Assembly: GCF_900115225.1 (NCBI RefSeq)
Contig: NZ_FOVR01000003.1
Coordinates: 250,017 to 314,016 of the forward strand
Length of the DNA stretch: 64,000 bases
Source: Cohaesibacter marisflavi
Lineage (GTDB): Bacteria > Pseudomonadota > Alphaproteobacteria > Rhizobiales > Cohaesibacteraceae
Direction of reading: 5' to 3'
The notes under the pieces were generated by a model. It was not told the origin of the DNA. It did not search any database and was given only the letters and a program-made list of their open reading frames with translations. Below are positions 38,201 through 47,063 of this stretch, in pieces. The translations under genes and the position numbers were made by a program. Numbering within the stretch: the first letter of the stretch is position 1; every line of letters starts with the position of its first letter.

Positions 38201-39846
38201 GCCGCTGTCAGGCGATCATACAGCAACTCGCGATTGGCAAGCCCGGTGAGATTGTCATGCACGGCATCATGGAGCATGCGCTCTTCGGCGGTCCGCTGGT
38301 TGGTGGTGTCCAGCAAGGTGCCCACGCAGCGCACGACTTCACCATCGGTGCCAACAACGGGGCGCGCCCGCAGGCGGAACCAGTGATAATGGCCATCTTC
38401 AGCGCGCAGGCGGAAGTCGAGATTCACTCGTCCGCGCCGTTGCTCGATAATGGCATCCAATACGGCAGTGAAGCGGTCTTTATCCTGCGGGTGGATCAGA
38501 TCAAGCCAATCGCGGGCAGGCCCTTCCAGAGCGCCGCGCTTGAGGCCCAAAAGCTTTTCCGCCTCGCGTGACGTATGCATGCGATCGCGCGGAACATCCC
38601 AGTCCCAGACGATATCGCCCGAGCCGACAATGGCCAGCGCACGTCGTTCGCTATCGGACACGATGCCCTGTGCGAGAATGCCGCCAGAGAAGGCATGCTG
38701 CATGATAGTGAAGCAGAAGAGCAGCACCAACAGCACCAGGCCACCATTGAGCGCTGGCTGCACCAGATCATTGTCCAGCACACCGGCCACGGCAGCCCCC
38801 GCAGCGAGCAACCAGAGCAGCATCAGAATCCAGGTCGGGATCAACATGATGGCCCGGTCAAATCCGGTGTAGGAGAGATAGAGAATAACGGCAAAGCCAG
38901 CGACCGCCGTGATCACCATGGACAGGCGCGCAATACCGGCTCCTAGCGATGGATCATAAAGCGCTACGCCAAGCACAACGATGAGGAACAGCAACCAGAC
39001 GCCGGAGGCGTGCAGATAGCGCACATGCCATCGATGCAGCGTGAGATAGGTAAAGAGCAGAATGAGAATAGAGGCGGAAAAAGCGACCTCAGCCACTGCG
39101 CGCCAGATTGGCTCATGCGCGGTGGGAATATCGAATAACCGGCCCATGAAGCCGAAGTCGATCGCCAGATAGGCGAGCACGGACCAAGCCAACAAGGCCG
39201 CCGCCGGGAACATGGCTGCACCCTTGACGACAAACAGGATTGTCAAGAAAAGCGCCAACAGCCCGGCAATGCCAAGCACGATACCGCGATAGAAGGTATA
39301 GCTGTTGACATAGTCCTTATAGGCTTCTGGCTGCCAAAGAGTGAGGCTCGTCAGGCTCTTTGAGCTTTGCTCCCCGACGAAGGTAACCACATTGCCCGGG
39401 TCAAGCGTAACGCGAAACACGTCTGCCTCGGTGTCGGGGATACGCTCTGGCGCAAAGCCTTGCGAGGTGGAAATGGAATAGACCCGCCGGTCTCCCAGAT
39501 CGGGCTTGAGCAAACCGGAGCCGGAAAGCTGAAAATGGGGTACGACCAGATAGCGGTCGATCTGGCGATCCGTGTTGTTGGCAAGCGCAAACACAAACCA
39601 GCCCGGCACAGAGCCTTGCTGGCGCGCGCGCACTTCAATACGGCGGACGATGCCATCGGGACCGGGCGCGGTCGACACCTGCAAACGATCTTCATCGCCC
39701 TCATAAAACTCGACCACATTGTCCAGCTTGAGCACTTTGGTGTCAGCATTGACATCGACAGCTTCCACGGCCCATGCGGCAGACGTGGCCACCAAGCCAA
39801 GGATCATGGCCAGAAGAGATATGATCAGGACGGATACGCGATTCAC
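35218..39846 (-). CDS. Giant membrane EAL phosphodiesterase with degenerate GGDEF and a long disordered tail
   Basis: A 1542-residue protein. Order: signal peptide (1-26); periplasmic strand-rich domain (about 27-185); about seven transmembrane segments (about 190-390), like 7TMR-DISM receptors; PAS (about 410-515); GGDEF domain (about 530-690) in which the signature is FYGDQF, so cyclase activity is unlikely; intact EAL (about 705-950) with FEALTRW, LELTES, LDDFGTGYSS, IDKSF and AEGIE. Then a charged Arg/Glu/Ala helix (about 960-1030) and about 470 residues of low-complexity Gln/Gly/Ala sequence, ending in a distinct DLSNIDQDIASAIQQAM helix. The GTG start follows GAGAGGG by 6 bases; a longer ATG frame has no site. 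It lies downstream of the RimJ-like and M16 genes. Confidence 0.85.
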   Translation of the reverse strand: MNRVSVLIISLLAMILGLVATSAAWAVEAVDVNADTKVLKLDNVVEFYEGDEDRLQVSTAPGPDGIVRRIEVRARQQGSVPGWFVFALANNTDRQIDRYLVVPHFQLSGSGLLKPDLGDRRVYSISTSQGFAPERIPDTEADVFRVTLDPGNVVTFVGEQSSKSLTSLTLWQPEAYKDYVNSYTFYRGIVLGIAGLLALFLTILFVVKGAAMFPAAALLAWSVLAYLAIDFGFMGRLFDIPTAHEPIWRAVAEVAFSASILILLFTYLTLHRWHVRYLHASGVWLLFLIVVLGVALYDPSLGAGIARLSMVITAVAGFAVILYLSYTGFDRAIMLIPTWILMLLWLLAAGAAVAGVLDNDLVQPALNGGLVLLVLLFCFTIMQHAFSGGILAQGIVSDSERRALAIVGSGDIVWDWDVPRDRMHTSREAEKLLGLKRGALEGPARDWLDLIHPQDKDRFTAVLDAIIEQRRGRVNLDFRLRAEDGHYHWFRLRARPVVGTDGEVVRCVGTLLDTTNQRTAEERMLHDAVHDNLTGLANRELLYDRLTAAMNRTKAEGAARPATLLIDIDNFREINDNYGLSVGDSILLTVARRLTRLLKVQDSIARFYGDQFAIVLLSEQQPERIAVFADSARKVLRAPIVFGDKELSLSVSIGIAIHDIQAHMTAADVVNDAELALYHAKRMGGDRIEPFRPSLRQQGKLRGPLDKDLQAAIERNEFEIVYQPIVDLESRMIQGFEALTRWHHPQRGLIPPSEFIPAAERTGYILPLGLYVMEQAARQLNQWQQALEGMDRLFMSVNVSSQQLLRHDLINDVKTILSRSSVNAGTLKLELTESLVMENPEYASQVLMRLRQLGAGLSLDDFGTGYSSLSYLQHFPFDTLKIDKSFVVSDKGTSQVILQSIVKLAHDLGLSLVAEGIESEQSVEQLSTMGCPLGQGYLFGKPLTAEDAEILLTKQIDLARQMQQEMQARRQRAAQEAAAQKAEEERQQREEKRRKDAEELERAQAHAREVAAQGFKTPEPVRKQPEPTKVEPSVKEAAEEDSLEAMLAESLAVELEDTSDQTGNGNTGNGNKEGKAADDKARHAFELKAGDITRTARQTLSSPVPHKAAPQAAASPGKAEEGSEPKRESAAPHAAAQTPHPHYPSAKEAKKDDEALDLQSSLEEAVGSAAQEAVADISGQEADETKMSGKTAGRFGAALREKMSGAKSLLSNPFKKADDEKDGSSASQSDVPVPMPRVAAANQPAENKAQPGKGSHRGPQKGNPQGGPAGKVQGGNRQGAAQAGRGQAGQGRAAQGRAAQGPASQARGHQGQGRDHAQGQRNAQGKGNAQGRPVAHGQPNQATAAADQSRPAIPAQGGPRQGDALGGPQDNNQSGPRNAQQGTQRAPAAHGGQGAQVTKAAEESQMQAPAHSTQTAQPQPQAPATVPVEPVRSPEGKAALMETTAAPAVDAGVASEPKPAAGSHPVVSEAEGNTPPVVPEQTVPERQPEGESAAVPAQLSDAEIAKAQDDGEFPFNMPDLSNIDQDIASAIQQAMRGGGKKS

Positions 39847-40101
39847 CAGGGGCCCTCTCTCATTCAGCATCCGTGTGGACGCAGTGCACCATAGTTAAAA
39901 TTTTGCTTTGCGCCATACAAGGCGTAATTCTCAATTTCCTGCCTTTTTAAAAAGGAAAAGGCCGCTTAGGCTGTTATGAAGGCAAGGTTTCCCCTTACAC
40001 GCGCGTTATTCGTAGCATCACTTCTTGTCTGTCCATGACCAATCGGACATTCCATCACAAAATGGAATCGCTCCAGCAGCCTGAACCGATGCGGCCCATT
40101 T

Positions 40102-40779
40102 TCAAAAACCGACAGACATGATGACATCACTGCGCAAGGCAGAGAAGAGCAGATGGTCTTCCCATTGTCCGTTGATGCAGAGATAGCTACGCGCTTTGCC
40201 TTCCAGCTGAAAGCCCGATTTCTTCAACACCGAGATGGATGCGCTGTTGGTTGGCAAACAGGCCGCCTCGATGCGATGAAGGCCCTGACAATCAAACAAA
40301 TAGGGCAGAAGCAAGGCCAATGCCCGACTCATATTTCCTTGTCCTGCGTGATTTTCACCCATCCAGTAACCAATGGTTGCCGTCTGGCAAATGCCTCTGC
40401 GTATGTTGCTGACATTGACCCCGCCCAGCAGGCGATTGTCTCTGGCATCGAAAATCAGATAGGGCAAGGCGCGGCCGGTCTTGCGGTCCCGGCGGTACTG
40501 GTCCAACCGACGGCGATAGCCGCGCATTGTCAAATCATCCCGTGGCCAGAGCGGCTCCCAAGGTTTGAGGAAACCGGCACTGGCCGTGCGCAGCCTCACC
40601 CATTGGGCAAAATCTCCCTTAACCGGGTGACGCAGATAGAGGCTATGTCCACTTAGACGCGGGTGGACAGCCCCACGCGCCGAGGTTCGGCTTACGATCG
40701 AGCCAAGGGCTGCCGTAAAAAAGCTGGTGGATGCTCCAGCGCGGATCCCTTTGAAGCGGGCAGCTTTCTCAGGAAACAT
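40102..40779 (-). CDS. RimJ/RimL-type N-acetyltransferase
   Basis: A 225-residue GNAT protein of the ribosomal-protein-alanine acetyltransferase branch. It has GYWMGENHAGQGNMSRALALL, with the pyrophosphate loop Q-G-N-M-S in place of Q/RxGxG/A, and RIEAACLPTNSASISVLKKSGF, the C-terminal signature of RimJ/RimL. An N-terminal Arg-rich stretch of about 35 residues precedes the domain. The ATG at 40779 has AGG at 7 bases. It lies between an M16 peptidase and the giant EAL gene on the same strand, an order I recall as conserved in Hyphomicrobiales; the first 330 bases upstream (40780-41111) hold no other gene. Confidence 0.87.
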   Translation of the reverse strand: MFPEKAARFKGIRAGASTSFFTAALGSIVSRTSARGAVHPRLSGHSLYLRHPVKGDFAQWVRLRTASAGFLKPWEPLWPRDDLTMRGYRRRLDQYRRDRKTGRALPYLIFDARDNRLLGGVNVSNIRRGICQTATIGYWMGENHAGQGNMSRALALLLPYLFDCQGLHRIEAACLPTNSASISVLKKSGFQLEGKARSYLCINGQWEDHLLFSALRSDVIMSVGF

Positions 40780-41111
40780 GTCCATGCCTTTCCAATGTGC
40801 AAACAAGATCAGCCACTCAAAGCTTCCTTGTTGGCGGAAGCAGAGCGGGCAGGATTGTCGGCCAAGGCATTCGTGGAAAGGTCACCTGACGCTCTCATGC
40901 ACCCGGCCTTGCAAAAGAGCCAAGGCAACCACCAGTCAATGCCAATATCAAAGCTTAGCGCAGAGAAATGACCAAGGGGAAGACATACTTTTTGAAAAGC
41001 TTTGAAATTCTTGCCCAATCATCGATTGTTACGGCACATTTTCATTCAAATGCGCCTCTTTGAGGGCTTTTGCCGTGTTGCCGTGCCGAAACTGATGGCA
41101 CAGGGCGCGGA

Positions 41112-42392
41112 TCAGGCTTTGGGGCGGGGAGCGCCGAGACGGTCGGCAACTTCGTCAATCCACATCAGATTCTGCACAGGCCCGACCGACGCCATGGATG
41201 GAACTCCGGAACAGAAAATCTTTTCGGCCAGTGCGCGTACATCCGCAACGGACACATCGGCAACGGTTTCTTCCATCTCTTCCAACAGACGCGGACGGCC
41301 ATAGAGCACCACCTGTCGAGACAACTGGCTGGCGCGCGAGGCCGGACTTTCGGTTCCCATCAACAAGCCGGCCTTGATCTGGGCTCGAGCGCGTTCCAGC
41401 TCCTGCTGGGTGAGATCTTCAGCCACTCGTGTCAGCTCGCCGGTGATCACCGGCAGCAGCTCGGGAAGATGTTCCGCAGCAGTAGCTGCATGAATACCGA
41501 ACAGGCCGCTATCCTCAAAGCCCCAATGCAGCGTGTAGATGGAATAGCAAAGCCCCCTCTTCTCGCGCACTTCCTGGAACAGGCGCGAAGACATGCCGCC
41601 GCCCAGAATGGCCGCCAGCAGTTGGGCAACGTAATAGTTATCATCGGTAAAGGAGCAACCTTCAAAGCCCAGCACTACCTGCGCTTCCATCAGGTCTTTC
41701 TGCAAATCGCGGCTTTCACCGCCCTTATAGACGGCTTTCTGCAAGGGCTTGGGCGGGGTTTTACTGAAGCCGGAGAAAGCTTTTTCGCCCAGATCAACCA
41801 GATCGTCATGGCGCACGGCCCCGGCGGCCGACAGGATCATGTTGGGTCCGTGATAATGGGTGCCCATGTAATTTTCGATATCGAAGGATGAAAAGCCCTG
41901 AACCGTTTCCGGCGTCCCCAGAATGGTGCGGCCAAGCGGTTGATCCGGATAAGCCTGTTCCAGGATATGATCGAAGACACGGTCTTCCGGCATATCGTAG
42001 GCAGCGCCGATTTCCTGAATGATGACCTGCTTTTCGCGCTCAAGCTCCTCCTCATCGAAGGTGGAATTGGCCAGAATGTCCCCCAGAATATCGATGGCCA
42101 GCGGCAGGTCATCTTCGAGGATACGGACAAAATAGGACGTATTCTCGATACCGGTGGAGGCATTCACATCGCCGCCAACAGACTCGATCTCTTCGACAAT
42201 TTGTACCGCAGAACGGATTTCCGTACCTTTGAACGCCATATGCTCCAACAGGTGGGAAATGCCGTGCTCATTCTCGTCTTCAGAGCGTGACCCCGCATTG
42301 ACCCAGACGCCAACGGCAGAGCTTTTCAGGTGGGGCATCTGATCGGACACGACGGTCATGCCATTGGCAAGGCGGGTCATATTGACGGACAA
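41112..42392 (-). CDS. M16-family zinc peptidase (mitochondrial processing peptidase-like)
   Basis: A 426-residue metallopeptidase with the inverted zinc motif HLLEH (His47, Glu50, His51) and a downstream Glu in EREKQVIIQEIGAAYD as third ligand. The glycine-rich loop GGGMSSRLFQEVREKRGLCYSI (in the second half) binds substrate. It resembles the beta subunit of mitochondrial processing peptidase. The first in-frame ATG is at codon 5; the TTG four codons earlier has GGAG 10 bases upstream and gives the N-terminus expected for the family (MSVNMTRLANG). It follows thrC by about 200 bases. Confidence 0.94.
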   Translation of the reverse strand: MSVNMTRLANGMTVVSDQMPHLKSSAVGVWVNAGSRSEDENEHGISHLLEHMAFKGTEIRSAVQIVEEIESVGGDVNASTGIENTSYFVRILEDDLPLAIDILGDILANSTFDEEELEREKQVIIQEIGAAYDMPEDRVFDHILEQAYPDQPLGRTILGTPETVQGFSSFDIENYMGTHYHGPNMILSAAGAVRHDDLVDLGEKAFSGFSKTPPKPLQKAVYKGGESRDLQKDLMEAQVVLGFEGCSFTDDNYYVAQLLAAILGGGMSSRLFQEVREKRGLCYSIYTLHWGFEDSGLFGIHAATAAEHLPELLPVITGELTRVAEDLTQQELERARAQIKAGLLMGTESPASRASQLSRQVVLYGRPRLLEEMEETVADVSVADVRALAEKIFCSGVPSMASVGPVQNLMWIDEVADRLGAPRPKA

Positions 42393-42590
42393 TGGGTTTC
42401 TGCTCCTTTTCCCGACCTCTTCAGAATCAAACTGAAGCGACCGAAGGTGCGCGCTCGAAACCAGTTGTCAGTCCTTTGTGCGAAAAGGCGAAGACGGGGC
42501 CAAGCGCGCCCTGTTATTGATGGGTCTTTCTGGATTGTTCCGGAAATGATTGTTCCGGGATTTTCCGTTTCTTCCGGGGCAGGTCTGCCC

Positions 42591-44045
42591 TCAGCCCTCC
42601 TTGTCATTGGCGGCGCGGGAGCGTTCCAGAATGAAAGCTTCCACATCATCAAGCTGGTTGTCGATGACGCTGAGGCGCTCTTCACGCTCCATCAGATCCC
42701 CCAGCCAGACAGGCAGGGATGGATACTGACCGGACGCGGCCTCGACAGCGGCAGGGAATTTGGCCGGATGCGCGGTTGAGAGCACAATCATCGGCACATT
42801 GGCACCGCCAGTCGTAGCTTCTTCCTCTTCGCTCTGCTTGAGGGTCGTTGCTGCGAATTTACGCGCCACATGCACGCCAACGGCAGAATGTGGATCGAGC
42901 AGATAGCCGCTATCAGCCAGCACAGCCTTGATTGTAGCTGCGGTGTCTTCTTCGCTAGCCCGATCGGCCGCGAAGCCATCACGCAACATGGCGAGTGGCT
43001 CATCCTCAATGGAGAAGGAACCGGATTGCTTGAGACCCGCCATCATGCGGTTGACCACAGAGCTATCGCGCTCATGCACCTCGAACAGAAGGCGTTCGAA
43101 GTTGGAGGAAACCTGAATATCCATGCTCGGAGAGACGGACGGGGTTACGCCCTTGACCTCATAGCTGCCGCTTTCCAGCGTGCGGGCCAGAATGTCATTC
43201 TGGTTGGTGGCGATGATCAGCTTGTCGATCGGCAGCCCCATCTGCTTGGCCACGAAGCCTGCGAAAATGTCGCCAAAGTTCCCCGTTGGCACCGTGAAGG
43301 ACACCGGACGGAAAGGCGCACCCAGCGACAGAGCGGATGAGAAATAATAGACGATCTGGGCCATGATACGGCCCCAGTTGATCGAATTGACACCGGACAT
43401 GGCAATGCTATTGCGGAAGCTCTCATGGGCAAACATGTCCTTGAGAAGCCCCTGACAATCATCGAAATTGCCGTTGAGCGCGATGCAATGCACATTGTCA
43501 TCCAGCACGGAGGTCATTTGGCGCTGCTGCACCGGAGAAACCTTGCCATTAGGGAAGAGAATGAAAATATCAGTATTGGAGCGACCGCGGAAAGCCTCAA
43601 TGGCAGCCCCCCCCGTATCGCCCGATGTTGCACCAACGATGGTGGCGCGGGCTCCCTTCTCGGCCAGCACATAATCCATCAGGCGGGCCAGCAACTGCAT
43701 GGCCACATCCTTGAAAGCCAGCGTCGGGCCGTGGAACAACTCCAGCACATATTCGTTCGGGCCGGTCTGGACCAGAGGCGCTACAGCGTCATGACGGAAC
43801 GTTGCGTAAGCTTCGTTGATCATGGTGCGGAATGTTGCTTCGGGAATTTCCCCTTCGACATAGGGCCACATGACCGCAAAGGCGATATCGGCATAGCTCT
43901 TGCCAGCTAACGAAGCGATTTCTTCATCGCTCAATGTTGGCCACACCTTTGGCACATACAGGCCGCCATCACTGGCAAGCCCTGCCAGAATGGCATCACA
44001 AAAGCCAAGTTCAGGCGCATCGCCCCGCGTGCTCACATATTTCAC
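42591..44045 (-). CDS. thrC: Threonine synthase
   Basis: A PLP enzyme that converts O-phosphohomoserine to threonine. The 484-residue protein has the PLP lysine in FHGPTLAFKDVAMQ (Lys112) and the phosphate-binding loop ATSGDTGGAA. VPTGNFGDIFAG and the long C-terminal part fit the fungal/proteobacterial class II form. It starts with GTG, read from the sequence at 44043-44045, with an AGGG about 9 bases upstream. The C-terminal 40 residues are helical. It heads a thrC-M16-RimJ-EAL run on the minus strand; thrB ends the window at 64 kb, so the threonine genes are not clustered. Confidence 0.96.
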   Translation of the reverse strand: MKYVSTRGDAPELGFCDAILAGLASDGGLYVPKVWPTLSDEEIASLAGKSYADIAFAVMWPYVEGEIPEATFRTMINEAYATFRHDAVAPLVQTGPNEYVLELFHGPTLAFKDVAMQLLARLMDYVLAEKGARATIVGATSGDTGGAAIEAFRGRSNTDIFILFPNGKVSPVQQRQMTSVLDDNVHCIALNGNFDDCQGLLKDMFAHESFRNSIAMSGVNSINWGRIMAQIVYYFSSALSLGAPFRPVSFTVPTGNFGDIFAGFVAKQMGLPIDKLIIATNQNDILARTLESGSYEVKGVTPSVSPSMDIQVSSNFERLLFEVHERDSSVVNRMMAGLKQSGSFSIEDEPLAMLRDGFAADRASEEDTAATIKAVLADSGYLLDPHSAVGVHVARKFAATTLKQSEEEEATTGGANVPMIVLSTAHPAKFPAAVEAASGQYPSLPVWLGDLMEREERLSVIDNQLDDVEAFILERSRAANDKEG

Positions 44046-44220
44046 GTCTTCAAGCCCTTATCTCTATGCGCCTGTATCAAGCCGGTTGGCGCGCTTTCGG
44101 TTACGCGCGGCACCCTACATCCTCGCGATTTTGAGGGCAAGTGCCTTGCATCGGTCCCGTGCGGGCCCACACGACCAACGCAGCAGAGTAGCGGCATGAA
44201 GAAGGACATCCAAAACGCAA

Positions 44221-44250
44221 GAAAGCAGCGCGGGGGGCGCTGCTTTCTTT
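44221..44250. terminator. Bidirectional hairpin between the ParD-like and thrC genes
   Basis: GAAAGCAGCGC and GCGCTGCTTTC form an 11-bp perfect stem with a short G loop. A TTT follows on the plus strand; on the minus strand only TTGCG follows. It lies between the ParD-like stop and the thrC start. Confidence 0.6.
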
Positions 44251-44286
44251 GAAAGGCTCACAAGGATCCTGCTACAAATCTCTAGC

Positions 44287-44652
44287 TTATTCCGCAGCGA
44301 TTTGCGGACGCAGCAGGCCTTTTGTCACGGGAATAGCGGGCAGAGCAGTGTCGACATCGCCTGCAGCTGTTGCCAGTGCACGCATTGCCTCGGTAACGGA
44401 TCGGGATACGTCCCCTACTTCTTTCTCGGCCGTGATCACTTCGTCCACGCCCTCTGAGCTTTCGTCACCCAACTTGCTTTTTTCGAGATGGAAACGCAGT
44501 TCTTTCTCTTCAAGAAGACGCAAACCGGCCTGCAAAACTTCCATATCGCTGGAAAAACGACCGCTTGCCACCTGCTTGGAGATGAACTGTTCAAAGTAGG
44601 AACCGATTTCTACCGCATTGTCTGTCTTATTCACGTCAGCTTCGCCTTTCAT
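44287..44652 (-). CDS. Orphan ParD-like antitoxin (ribbon-helix-helix)
   Basis: A 121-residue protein whose middle matches ParD antitoxins: IGSYFEQFISKQVASGRFSS followed by MEVLQAGLRLLEEKEL. The RHH dimer binds DNA, and a C-terminal region normally wraps ParE. Here the C-terminus is about 50 residues longer than usual and ends in a Pro/Ile-rich tail. No ParE toxin sits on either side: the next frame downstream is thrC and the other side is 780 bases without a gene. The start is uncertain (ATG at 44652 with a weak site; a GTG seven codons later has AAGG at 10 bases). Confidence 0.7.
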   Translation of the reverse strand: MKGEADVNKTDNAVEIGSYFEQFISKQVASGRFSSDMEVLQAGLRLLEEKELRFHLEKSKLGDESSEGVDEVITAEKEVGDVSRSVTEAMRALATAAGDVDTALPAIPVTKGLLRPQIAAE

Positions 44653-45436
44653 GTGTGGTCTTTGCCATCCTACATACCGAATCCATTCCAACTGATGTGC
44701 CGCATCAAGAATGATCCGATATCCGCCACCGACAGACCAAGCGCTTGCCCAACAATATTGCTGTGCCTCAATGCTTGCGACTTTTACTGCTTGGGGTCAC
44801 TCGTTGAAAAAGACAAATCCGGGTACATGACCCGATGCTTTTTTCCGAAAACCCCGATCTGACGATGTCGTGACGACACTTTGGCAAGCACGGACGCATT
44901 TGGAAATGATTCTTTCACGCGCTTTTCCACTTCTGCCATCAAGCAAATTCTACACTATCCACAAATCCCCAATTAACCAATTCTTAAGCCTCTGAGGAAT
45001 CTAGCACCCCGCCATGTCAAGCGCGAGTTGACCCTAAAAATTTTATTTTTTTCGGTTCCCTGCAACCAATTCTGTTATCCCCAGTCGTACACTTTTCGTT
45101 CTCATTTTCTTAACTGCCTTTTTCTCTTTTGAGCACTTTCCCTTAGATTCTCTCTTGATCATGGTGCGCTCGTTTCCGTCTCTGGCGTGAGATTTCAACC
45201 GGCATGGAACTCGGGGCGCCTTCCTCTAGAAATCTATAAACTATTGAAATTATTTAATTTTATAAGATTTCGGTTTGTAGATATTATTACGTATACGCTT
45301 TGTTAACGATCTTTTGCGTTCGACCGTGCCAAGACACGCAAAAATTGATAAAATTTGAACAAAATCGCAATTCTGGCAGCAAGACCCTTTTAAGACTTCC
45401 GACAGGCTCATGGGCCGATGAAGGAGACGATCTGGA
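44653..45436. other. Gene-poor interval upstream of the PilZ genes
   Basis: About 780 bases without a supportable gene. It becomes very AT-rich from 45220 to 45310, just before the first PilZ gene, which suggests a strong promoter region there. A small palindrome TGTCGT-G-ACGACA lies near 44868. Short frames on both strands look like chance. Confidence 0.5.
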
Positions 45437-45781
45437 ATGGAACGCATTGCCCCAAGAGAAGATCGACGCAAGGAACCCCGTGTTCTTGTCCGCAAGCATG
45501 GCAAGCTGTTTTGCGAGCATTTTTCATCCATGATCGATTGCGAGATCGGAAACGAGAGTGAAAGCGGCATGCATATTCTGCTCAATCTGGCTTCCGCCGA
45601 ACCCTTGCCGTCTCAAGTCTGCCTGCTGGACAGGAATACAGGCCAGTTGGTGGATGCCCATGTTATATGGCACGAGGGCAGCAAGGCAGGCGTCCACTTT
45701 ACGGGCCAGAGAACAGACGTTGATCGTCTGCCGGGTGCAGATATCCGTCGGCTCTCCATTATCGCAGCCAGAAGGCAGTAG
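45437..45781 (+). CDS. Single-domain PilZ c-di-GMP-binding protein
   Basis: A 114-residue protein made of one PilZ domain. The c-di-GMP motif is complete: RKEPR (RxxxR) at about residues 11-15 and NESESG (D/NxSxxG) at about 39-44. Such proteins change shape on binding c-di-GMP and control motility, polysaccharide export or other partners. It lies 474 bases before a second, shorter PilZ gene in the same direction. Not in an obvious operon; a terminator follows. Confidence 0.85.
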   Translation: MERIAPREDRRKEPRVLVRKHGKLFCEHFSSMIDCEIGNESESGMHILLNLASAEPLPSQVCLLDRNTGQLVDAHVIWHEGSKAGVHFTGQRTDVDRLPGADIRRLSIIAARRQ

Positions 45782-45877
45782 CCTTTCAGCCGGGCACTCC
45801 ACTGCGCAACCAGAAAAGAAGGCCAAACCATCTTTAACTAGCACGACCCAAATAGCACACACTCACACACAGAACCG

Positions 45878-45910
45878 AAGGCAGGCCCCCGTGGCCTGCC
45901 TTAATTTTTT
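45878..45910 (+). terminator. Intrinsic terminator of the first PilZ gene
   Basis: AAGGCAGGCC and GGCCTGCCTT form a perfect 10-bp stem around five bases, followed by AATTTTTT. It shows that the two PilZ genes are transcribed separately. The remaining interval to 46255 holds an AT-rich promoter region near 46120-46230 and no gene. Confidence 0.92.
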
Positions 45911-46255
45911 CGCAGGAGATTCCTGCTGAGATAAAAGCCCCCTCCACAAAAGGCTACCCCCTCCCCAAAATGTCGTCTATTTGAGCCAGCCAACGTGCGC
46001 GCCTTTAATCCCCAACGGGAAAGACTACACAACCTGTCGCGAGATCATCATAGGCAGAGTAACCATTCAACTGATTGTCTTTGCTTATAGAAATTGCACC
46101 GATCCGGATATCGAGCATCCTGATTAAGATTTCATTAACACAACCTATAGGTTTTGTTTAACAAAGATTGAAGATTTTGTCTGGAAGTTTACAGTTTAAT
46201 AGAAATTGAAAATTGATTGAAACGCCAACAGGATAGCAGAGAGGAGCCTGGTTTA

Positions 46256-46579
46256 ATGGCTATACTCCTGGAACGCCGCCAGAGCCTGAGGCGTCGGGTC
46301 TTCAAAGGGGCCAAACTCTTTTTCCAGAATTACATGATGAGCGTGGATTGCACCATTCGCAATGAATGCGACAATGGCATGCAGCTCCTTGTCGATCAGG
46401 ACTTGATGCTGCCCACAGAGATGACCTTGCTTAACCGCAAGGAAGGCACACTGGCTCCCGTGCAGATGATCTGGAGGCATGGCAATCACATGGGCGTGGA
46501 GCTGGATGGCGATGTCGAAGATGTCCGCGTTTCGGAAAAATCCTACATTCGCCAACTGACCACTATGTTGCGTAGCTAG
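46256..46579 (+). CDS. PilZ-domain protein with a variant motif
   Basis: A 107-residue single-domain PilZ protein similar in length and order to the one at 45.4 kb. RQSLR supplies RxxxR at about residues 8-12, but the second motif reads NECDNG, so Cys replaces the usual Ser. Many PilZ proteins with changed motifs do not bind c-di-GMP, so binding is uncertain. GAGGAG lies 9 bases before the ATG at 46256; the ORF can be extended 13 codons without support. The pair probably arose by duplication and diverged. Confidence 0.75.
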   Translation: MAILLERRQSLRRRVFKGAKLFFQNYMMSVDCTIRNECDNGMQLLVDQDLMLPTEMTLLNRKEGTLAPVQMIWRHGNHMGVELDGDVEDVRVSEKSYIRQLTTMLRS

Positions 46580-46622
46580 TCCGCTTATAGCCCTTCCGTC
46601 GGGCCAAGCTTAGGGGAGCTCT

Positions 46623-47063
46623 TCAGCCTTCCTTGTAGGGAGCCATGCCACGGCGGGCCAACTCGTCCGCCCGCTCATTGCCATCATGGCCCGCATGACC
46701 TTTCACCCAATGCCAGTCCACCTTGTGGCGTTTGAGAGCGTCGTCCAGTGCCTGCCACAGTTCGGCATTCTTGACCGGTTTCTTGGCTGCGGTCTTCCAA
46801 CCATTTTTCTTCCAGCCGTAAATCCAGCCCGTAATACCGCCTTTGACATATTGGCTGTCTGTATAAAGATCCACATCGCAGGCCCGCGTGAGGGCATTGA
46901 GTGCTTCGATAGCAGCGGTCAATTCCATGCGGTTGTTGGTGGTGTTGGCTTCGCCACCACAGAGTTCTTTCTCATGATCGCCCATGGTCAGCAAAGCCCC
47001 CCAGCCGCCTGGTCCCGGATTTCCAGAGCAAGCTCCGTCGGTATAAATTGTCACTTTGCTCAT
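46623..47063 (-). CDS. rnhA: Ribonuclease HI
   Basis: RNase HI cuts RNA in RNA-DNA hybrids and removes R-loops and primers. The 146-residue protein keeps all four acidic residues: Asp9 ([11 protein letters not shown]), Glu47 (RMELTAAI), Asp69 (YTDSQ) and Asp133 (ERADELA), and the histidine in [15 protein letters not shown] lies 6 bases before the ATG. The start region (first 15 codons and the leader) is present a second time immediately upstream; the copy's frame ends in TGA overlapping this ATG. Confidence 0.96.
   Translation of the reverse strand: MSKVTIYTDGACSGNPGPGGWGALLTMGDHEKELCGGEANTTNNRMELTAAIEALNALTRACDVDLYTDSQYVKGGITGWIYGWKKNGWKTAAKKPVKNAELWQALDDALKRHKVDWHWVKGHAGHDGNERADELARRGMAPYKEG

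Noticed and set aside
37717-38571. 284-codon plus-strand ORF over the giant EAL gene
   Set aside because: Shadow of a gene with intact EAL and PAS motifs.
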